Below, one piece after another: positions 60,164 through 64,000 of a stretch of DNA of 64,000 bases. The position numbers and the translations under genes are program-made. The stretch spans positions 372,001-436,000 of the forward strand of contig CAVTSL010000006.1 in assembly GCA_963737405.1 (NCBI GenBank), given 5' to 3'. Position 1 is the first letter of the stretch. Every line of letters starts with the position of its first letter. A model generated the notes under the pieces. That model did no database searches, had not been told where the DNA came from, and saw only the letters and a program-made list of their open reading frames with translations. The stretch is from JACCTU01 sp963737405 (GTDB lineage Bacteria; Actinomycetota; Thermoleophilia; Gaiellales; Gaiellaceae).

Positions 60164-61137
60164 TGCTCGTCCTCAGCCATGCCGACGTCGAGCGCCTGCT
60201 CCCGATGGAGGAGTGCATCGAGGTGATGAGCGATGCGCTCGCGGGGTTGGCGCGCGGCGAGCTGTACCAGCCGCTCCGGAGCGTCGTTCGCCCTCCCGAG
60301 GCCGCCGCGTTCTACGGGCTGATGCCGGGCTACCGGAGCGGCGAGCACTCCGCGTTCGCGCTGAAGGCGGTAGTGATCGCCCCGGGCAACCCCGCGCGAG
60401 GCCTCGATGCGCACCAGGGCGCGGTGCTGCTGTCGAACGGGGAGACCGGCGAGCTCGAGGCGGTGCTGGACGCGTCCGCGTTCACTGCAATCCGAACCGC
60501 GGCCGTCTCGGCGGTCGCGACGCGCGCCCTTGCCCGCGAAGAGGCACGGACGCTGGCGATCATCGGCGCCGGCGTGCAGGCGCGCGCGCATCTCGAGGCG
60601 ATGGGCCACGTTCGCCCGTTCGAGCGGGCGTTCGTCTGGAGCCGCACGCCAGAGCATGCGCGCCGCCTCGCAGACGAGGCAGTCGCCGCCTTTCCGGTGG
60701 AGCCCGTCGAAGGTGCGGACGCCGCGGTCCGCGAAGCAGACGTGATCGTGACCGTCACTTCCTCGCCCGAGCCGGTGCTCCGCCGCGAATGGATCGGCGA
60801 GGGAACACACATCAACGCCGTCGGCGCATCCATCCCGACCTCACGCGAGCTCGACACGGCCACGGTCGCCGCAGCAACGTTCTTCGTCGACCGGAGAGAA
60901 TCGACCGAGAACGAGTCGGGCGACTATCTCGTACCGCTCCGCGAGCAGGCGATCGGGCCGGAGCACATCCGGGCAGAGCTCGGCGAGGTCATCATCGGAG
61001 CTCACGCCGGCCGAACGTCGACGGACGAGATCACGATCTTCAAGTCGCTCGGGCTCGCGATCGAGGATCTCGCTGCCGCCGAGTTCGTCGTCCGCCGCGC
61101 ACGCGAGACCGGCGCGGGCACGGAGGTTCCTTTCTGA
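60163..61137 (+). CDS. ornithine cyclodeaminase/mu-crystallin family protein
   Basis: A 324-residue protein: LLPMEECIEVMSDALAGLAR at the N-terminus, SFALKAV-type region (HSAFALKAVVIAPGNP), AIRTAAVSAVATRALARE, the NAD motif LAIIGAGVQARAHLEAM, and GADAAVREADVIVTVTSS. The family includes ornithine cyclodeaminase, alanine dehydrogenase and ketimine reductases; the specific substrate cannot be decided. Cotranslated with both neighbours. Confidence 0.9.
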   Translation: MLVLSHADVERLLPMEECIEVMSDALAGLARGELYQPLRSVVRPPEAAAFYGLMPGYRSGEHSAFALKAVVIAPGNPARGLDAHQGAVLLSNGETGELEAVLDASAFTAIRTAAVSAVATRALAREEARTLAIIGAGVQARAHLEAMGHVRPFERAFVWSRTPEHARRLADEAVAAFPVEPVEGADAAVREADVIVTVTSSPEPVLRREWIGEGTHINAVGASIPTSRELDTATVAAATFFVDRRESTENESGDYLVPLREQAIGPEHIRAELGEVIIGAHAGRTSTDEITIFKSLGLAIEDLAAAEFVVRRARETGAGTEVPF

Positions 61138-62081
61138 TCCCGCTCGACGAGATCGAACGCGCGCGCGAGCTGCTCGCGGGAACAGCTCTGCGCACGCCGC
61201 TCGTTCGCTTCGACGTACCGGAAGCGCCGGCCGAGATCTACCTCAAGCTCGAGAACCTGCAGCCCATCGGCTCGTTCAAGATCCGCGGTGCGACGAACGC
61301 GATTCGACGCGCGAGCCCTGAGACGCTCGAGCACGGTGTCGTCACCGCGAGCGCCGGAAACATGGCGCAGGGAGTCGCGTGGGCTGCTCGCGAGCTCGGG
61401 CTCCCGGCGACGATCGTCGTCCCCGAGCACGCGCCGGAGGCGAAGCTTGCGGCGATCGCCCGGCTCGGCGGCCGCGTGGTCAAGGTGCCGTACGACCGTT
61501 GGTGGCAGACGATCGTCGAGTCGCGCTTCGACGGGTTGGAAGGGCTCTTCGTCCATCCCGTGCAGGATGACCTCGTGATGGCCGGGAACGGCACGATCGG
61601 GCTGGAGATCCTCGAGGACCTGCCCGACGTCGACGCCGTGATCATTCCCTGGGGCGGCGGGGGGCTCACAACCGGGATCGCGAGCGCCGTGAAGGCGCTC
61701 CGCCCGGGAGTCGGCATCTTTGCGGTCGAGCCCGAGACTGCTGCGCCGCTCAACGCGACCCTCGCGGCCGGCTCGCCGCAGGAGGTCGTCTACCGGCCCT
61801 CGTTCGTGGACGGCGCGGGAAGCCGCGCGCTCCTGCCGCGCATGTGGGAGGCCGCCCGCGGCTTGATCGACGGCGCGCGGGAGGTCTCGCTGGACGAGAC
61901 GTCGTCGGCCGTTCGACTTCTCGTCGAGCGCACTCGCGTCGTCGCCGAAGGCGCGGGGGCGTTGGCTGCCGCAGCCGCGCTCTCGGGCACGGTGCCGGGA
62001 CGCAAGCTCGTCTGCGTTGTCTCCGGTGGCAATCTCGATGCCGCGACGCTCGCCGCGATCCTCGCGGGCGAGACGCCCTAG
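61134..62081 (+). CDS. PLP-dependent threonine/serine dehydratase-like protein, CTG start
   Basis: A 315-residue fold-type II PLP enzyme. The PLP Lys is in PIGSFKIRGATNA, the Asn-loop is ASAGNMAQGVAW, and the glycine loop is WGGGGLTTGIASA. There is no C-terminal ACT regulatory domain, so it is a catabolic-type or racemase-like enzyme. The frame offers no ATG, GTG or TTG near the homologous start. The CTG at 61134 lies seven bases after GGAGG and overlaps the previous stop (CTGA), so CTG initiation is well supported. With the cyclodeaminase it probably degrades an amino acid. Confidence 0.85.
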   Translation: MIPLDEIERARELLAGTALRTPLVRFDVPEAPAEIYLKLENLQPIGSFKIRGATNAIRRASPETLEHGVVTASAGNMAQGVAWAARELGLPATIVVPEHAPEAKLAAIARLGGRVVKVPYDRWWQTIVESRFDGLEGLFVHPVQDDLVMAGNGTIGLEILEDLPDVDAVIIPWGGGGLTTGIASAVKALRPGVGIFAVEPETAAPLNATLAAGSPQEVVYRPSFVDGAGSRALLPRMWEAARGLIDGAREVSLDETSSAVRLLVERTRVVAEGAGALAAAAALSGTVPGRKLVCVVSGGNLDAATLAAILAGETP

Positions 62082-62782
62082 CGTCCGAGATAGGCCTTGC
62101 GCAGTCCCTCGTTCTCCAGCAGCGCCTTCGCGGTGTCGGCGAGCACGATCCGCCCCGTCTGCAAGACGTAGCCGCGGTCGGCGATCGAGAGCGAGACGTT
62201 CGCGTTCTGCTCGACGACCAGGACGGCGACGCCGGTGTCGTGCACCTGCTGGATGATCTCGAAGTTCCGCTCGACGAGGATGGGCGCGAGGCCCATCGAG
62301 GGCTCGTCCATCAGCAGGAGCTTGGGGTCCGACATCAGAGCCCGGCCCATGGCCACCATCTGCTGCTCTCCGCCGGACAGGGTGCCTGCGAGCTGCTTTC
62401 GGCGGTCGCGCAAGAGCGGAAAGAGCTCGAACACGCGCTCGAGCGCTTCGGCGAACCCGTCCTTCCGCAGATACGCCCCCATCTCGAGGTTCTCGAGCAC
62501 CGTCATCGGCGCGAAGAGCCGTCGGTTCTCCGGGACGATCGCCATCCCCTGCGCGATCCGGTAGCTCGTCGTCCGCTCGGTGACGTCCTCGCCGTCGAAC
62601 TCGACGACTCCGTCGCGCGGCCGCACGATCCCCAGGATCGTCTTCAGCGTCGTCGATTTTCCCGAAGCGTTTCCGCCGAGCAGGCAGACGAGCTCGCCCT
62701 CGCCGACCTCGAGCGAGAGCTGCTGCAGGATGTGGATCTCGCCGTAGAACGTGTCGACCTCGTTCAGCCGGAGGAGCATCAC
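62078..62782 (-). CDS. livF: branched-chain amino acid-type ABC transporter ATPase (LivF)
   Basis: A 234-residue ATPase: Walker A LGGNASGKST, signature TLSGGEQQMVAMGRAL, Walker B LLLMDEPSMGLAP. The short C-terminus and the sequence EVDTFYGEIHILQQLSLEV are LivF-typical. Its stop (CTA on plus) shares bases with the dehydratase stop. The GTG at 62782 overlaps the LivG stop. It energises uptake together with LivG and LivM; the substrate is not fixed by sequence. Confidence 0.93.
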   Translation of the reverse strand: MMLLRLNEVDTFYGEIHILQQLSLEVGEGELVCLLGGNASGKSTTLKTILGIVRPRDGVVEFDGEDVTERTTSYRIAQGMAIVPENRRLFAPMTVLENLEMGAYLRKDGFAEALERVFELFPLLRDRRKQLAGTLSGGEQQMVAMGRALMSDPKLLLMDEPSMGLAPILVERNFEIIQQVHDTGVAVLVVEQNANVSLSIADRGYVLQTGRIVLADTAKALLENEGLRKAYLGR

Positions 62783-63558
62783 GCGGCGCCTCGCAGGCCA
62801 AGGTACGCCTCGATCACGAGCTCGTTGGTCGCAACTTCCTCGAAGGAGCCTTCGGCGATCTTGACTCCGTGGTCGAGCGCGACGACGCGGTCCGAGATCC
62901 CTTCGACGACGTGCATGTCGTGCTCGATCACGAGAATCGTGTAGCCGCGCTCGTCGCGCAGCCGCCCGATCAGCTCCGTGAGCTCCTGCGTCTCGACCGG
63001 GTTCATCCCGGCCGCGGGCTCGTCGAGCAGCAGCAGCCGCGGCTTCGTCGCCATGGCGCGCGCGATCTCGAGCCGCCTCCGGTTCGCGTAGGAGAGGTTG
63101 AACGCCTGCTGACCCATGCGATACCCAACCAGCCGCTGCCCGAAGAAGGCGAGGGTCTCTTCCGCGAGCTGCGCGATCTCCCGCTCCTCCCGTCGTGCGC
63201 GCGGGAGCCGGAAGATCGCCTCGATCGCCGTCGACCGCGTGTGGCCGTACGCCGCGGCCATCACGTTCTCCTTGACGGTCATGTTCAGGAACAGCCGCAG
63301 GGTCTGGAAGGTGCGCGCGATGCCCAGCTGCGTGATCTTGTGCGGCGCGAGCCCGGCGATGTTCCGGCCCTCGAAGCGGATCTCGCCGCCGTCGGGCCGG
63401 TAGAGGCCGCTGACGAGGTTGAAGGCCGTCGTCTTGCCCGCGCCGTTCGGCCCGATCACGCTGACGATCTCACCCTCGTTCACGTGCAGGTCCAGGTGGT
63501 CGGCAACGCTGAGCCCGCCGAACGACTTCGTCAGGTCACGCAGCTCGAGCAACGGCAC
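62779..63558 (-). CDS. livG: branched-chain amino acid-type ABC transporter ATPase (LivG)
   Basis: A 259-residue ATPase: Walker A IGPNGAGKTTAFN, signature region NLSYANRRRLEIARAM (the usual LSGGQ is altered to LSYAN, common in LivG), Walker B LLLLDEPAAGMNPVE and HDMHVVEGISDRVV. The start is GTG 63558, six bases beyond the LivM stop on this strand. Confidence 0.93.
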   Translation of the reverse strand: MPLLELRDLTKSFGGLSVADHLDLHVNEGEIVSVIGPNGAGKTTAFNLVSGLYRPDGGEIRFEGRNIAGLAPHKITQLGIARTFQTLRLFLNMTVKENVMAAAYGHTRSTAIEAIFRLPRARREEREIAQLAEETLAFFGQRLVGYRMGQQAFNLSYANRRRLEIARAMATKPRLLLLDEPAAGMNPVETQELTELIGRLRDERGYTILVIEHDMHVVEGISDRVVALDHGVKIAEGSFEEVATNELVIEAYLGLRGAA

Positions 63559-63563
63559 GGCGC

Positions 63564-64000
63564 TCAGACGATCTCCACGCGCGGCGTCCCGAGCAGTCCC
63601 TGCGGGCGGACGGTCATCAAGAACACGAGGAGCGAGCCGAACAGGATCCAGCGCGCGACGGCCGGCTGTTCGACGAAGCTGTTTTCCCACACGATCGCTG
63701 CGAGATACACGGTCGGCACGACCGCGACGGTCCGCCACGTTCCGTGCATCCGGGTGAGCGCGAGGACCGCGACGATGAGCGCGACGTAGGCGACGTTTCC
63801 GAAGCGGGGGTGCCCGCTCGGGATGATCACCCACTCCGAGATGAACCGGGCGAAGCGACCGCCCTCGACGACCGGCCCGGTCGTCCACGACGGGGCGACC
63901 GCCTCCAGGACCGCGTTCGCTGCAAAACCGAGTGCAAGCGCACCCGCGACGACCGCGCCGAACCGCCACCAGGAGCGCAGGCCGAGCGCGAGCAGGAGCA
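63564..64000 (-). CDS. livM: branched-chain amino acid-type ABC transporter permease (LivM), C-terminal part
   Basis: The last 145 or so residues of a membrane permease, continuing past the window. Several membrane helices are visible (VAYVALIVAVLALTRM, TVAVVPTVYLAAIVWE, ARWILFGSLLVFLMTVRPQG). The end RPQGLLGTPR is typical of LivH/LivM permeases. It lies directly upstream of livG, completing the transporter. Confidence 0.8.
   Translation of the reverse strand, partial: LLLALGLRSWWRFGAVVAGALALGFAANAVLEAVAPSWTTGPVVEGGRFARFISEWVIIPSGHPRFGNVAYVALIVAVLALTRMHGTWRTVAVVPTVYLAAIVWENSFVEQPAVARWILFGSLLVFLMTVRPQGLLGTPRVEIV

Overview
The window is GC-rich throughout. GTG and TTG starts are common, and most neighbouring genes overlap by 4 bases (ATGA/GTGA/TTGA). 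Together with the gene content (CopC-CopD/YcnI copper genes, ROK-controlled sugar ABC operon, RTX plus InlB-like repeat secreted proteins, DUF5995, TIR-WD40 proteins) this fits a high-GC actinobacterium, possibly of the Thermoleophilia. That placement is inference; there is no rRNA or tRNA to anchor it.

1-9.1 kb: three tandem MDR oxidoreductases and a small leading gene form a minus-strand operon, divergent from a TetR regulator. The shared promoter region carries three copies of a TACRNYGTA box. A copper/periplasmic block follows on the plus strand (CopC-CopD-YtkA fusion, YcnI, a secreted protein, membrane proteins, CapA), then a Cys-less TraR/DksA-like gene. 9.1-16.1 kb: a sugar/polyol uptake operon (Gfo/Idh dehydrogenase, TIM-barrel isomerase, RbsA-, RbsC- and RbsB-like proteins), divergent from its probable ROK repressor.

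16.1-50.7 kb is an accessory island and the most interesting part. It encodes four TIR proteins: a gutted mini-TIR, two TIR-TM-WD40 and one TIR-HEAT. With them are a SLATT/DUF4231 membrane protein overlapping one TIR gene, an S8 protease plus ComEC-like metallo-beta-lactamase pair, a trypsin-like protease, a nucleoside-deoxyribosyltransferase-like/TPR protein overlapping a SLOG-patatin fusion, a phage tail-tube-like protein, an M15 peptidase, and two Vps62-like proteins near the ends. Inside lies a tightly packed 12-gene minus-strand operon (41.2 to 27.9 kb): three Old Yellow Enzyme paralogues, a patatin, a GMC oxidoreductase, a SnoaL-like protein, two cupins, a tyrosinase/hemocyanin-type protein, an unknown protein, an amidase and the trypsin-like protease. 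The peptidases and murein hydrolases have no signal peptide, so they look like intracellular effectors. My working hypothesis is a NAD-cleavage/proteolysis/lipid-attack conflict island with an oxylipin- or steroid-like redox pathway in its centre.

50.7-64 kb returns to ordinary metabolism: Zn alcohol dehydrogenase, PEP carboxylase, rhomboid protease, two membrane proteins and an FMN reductase. Next comes a scar region (56.9-58.9 kb) of truncated genes, then an aldo/keto reductase-ornithine cyclodeaminase-like-threonine dehydratase-like operon, convergent with a branched-chain amino acid-type ABC transporter (livF, livG, livM) that runs off the window.

Caution on sequence quality: eleven genes are broken by single-base indels, nearly all +1 insertions. 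Many of these may be sequencing or assembly errors rather than true pseudogenes. They are annotated as whole genes with the break marked.
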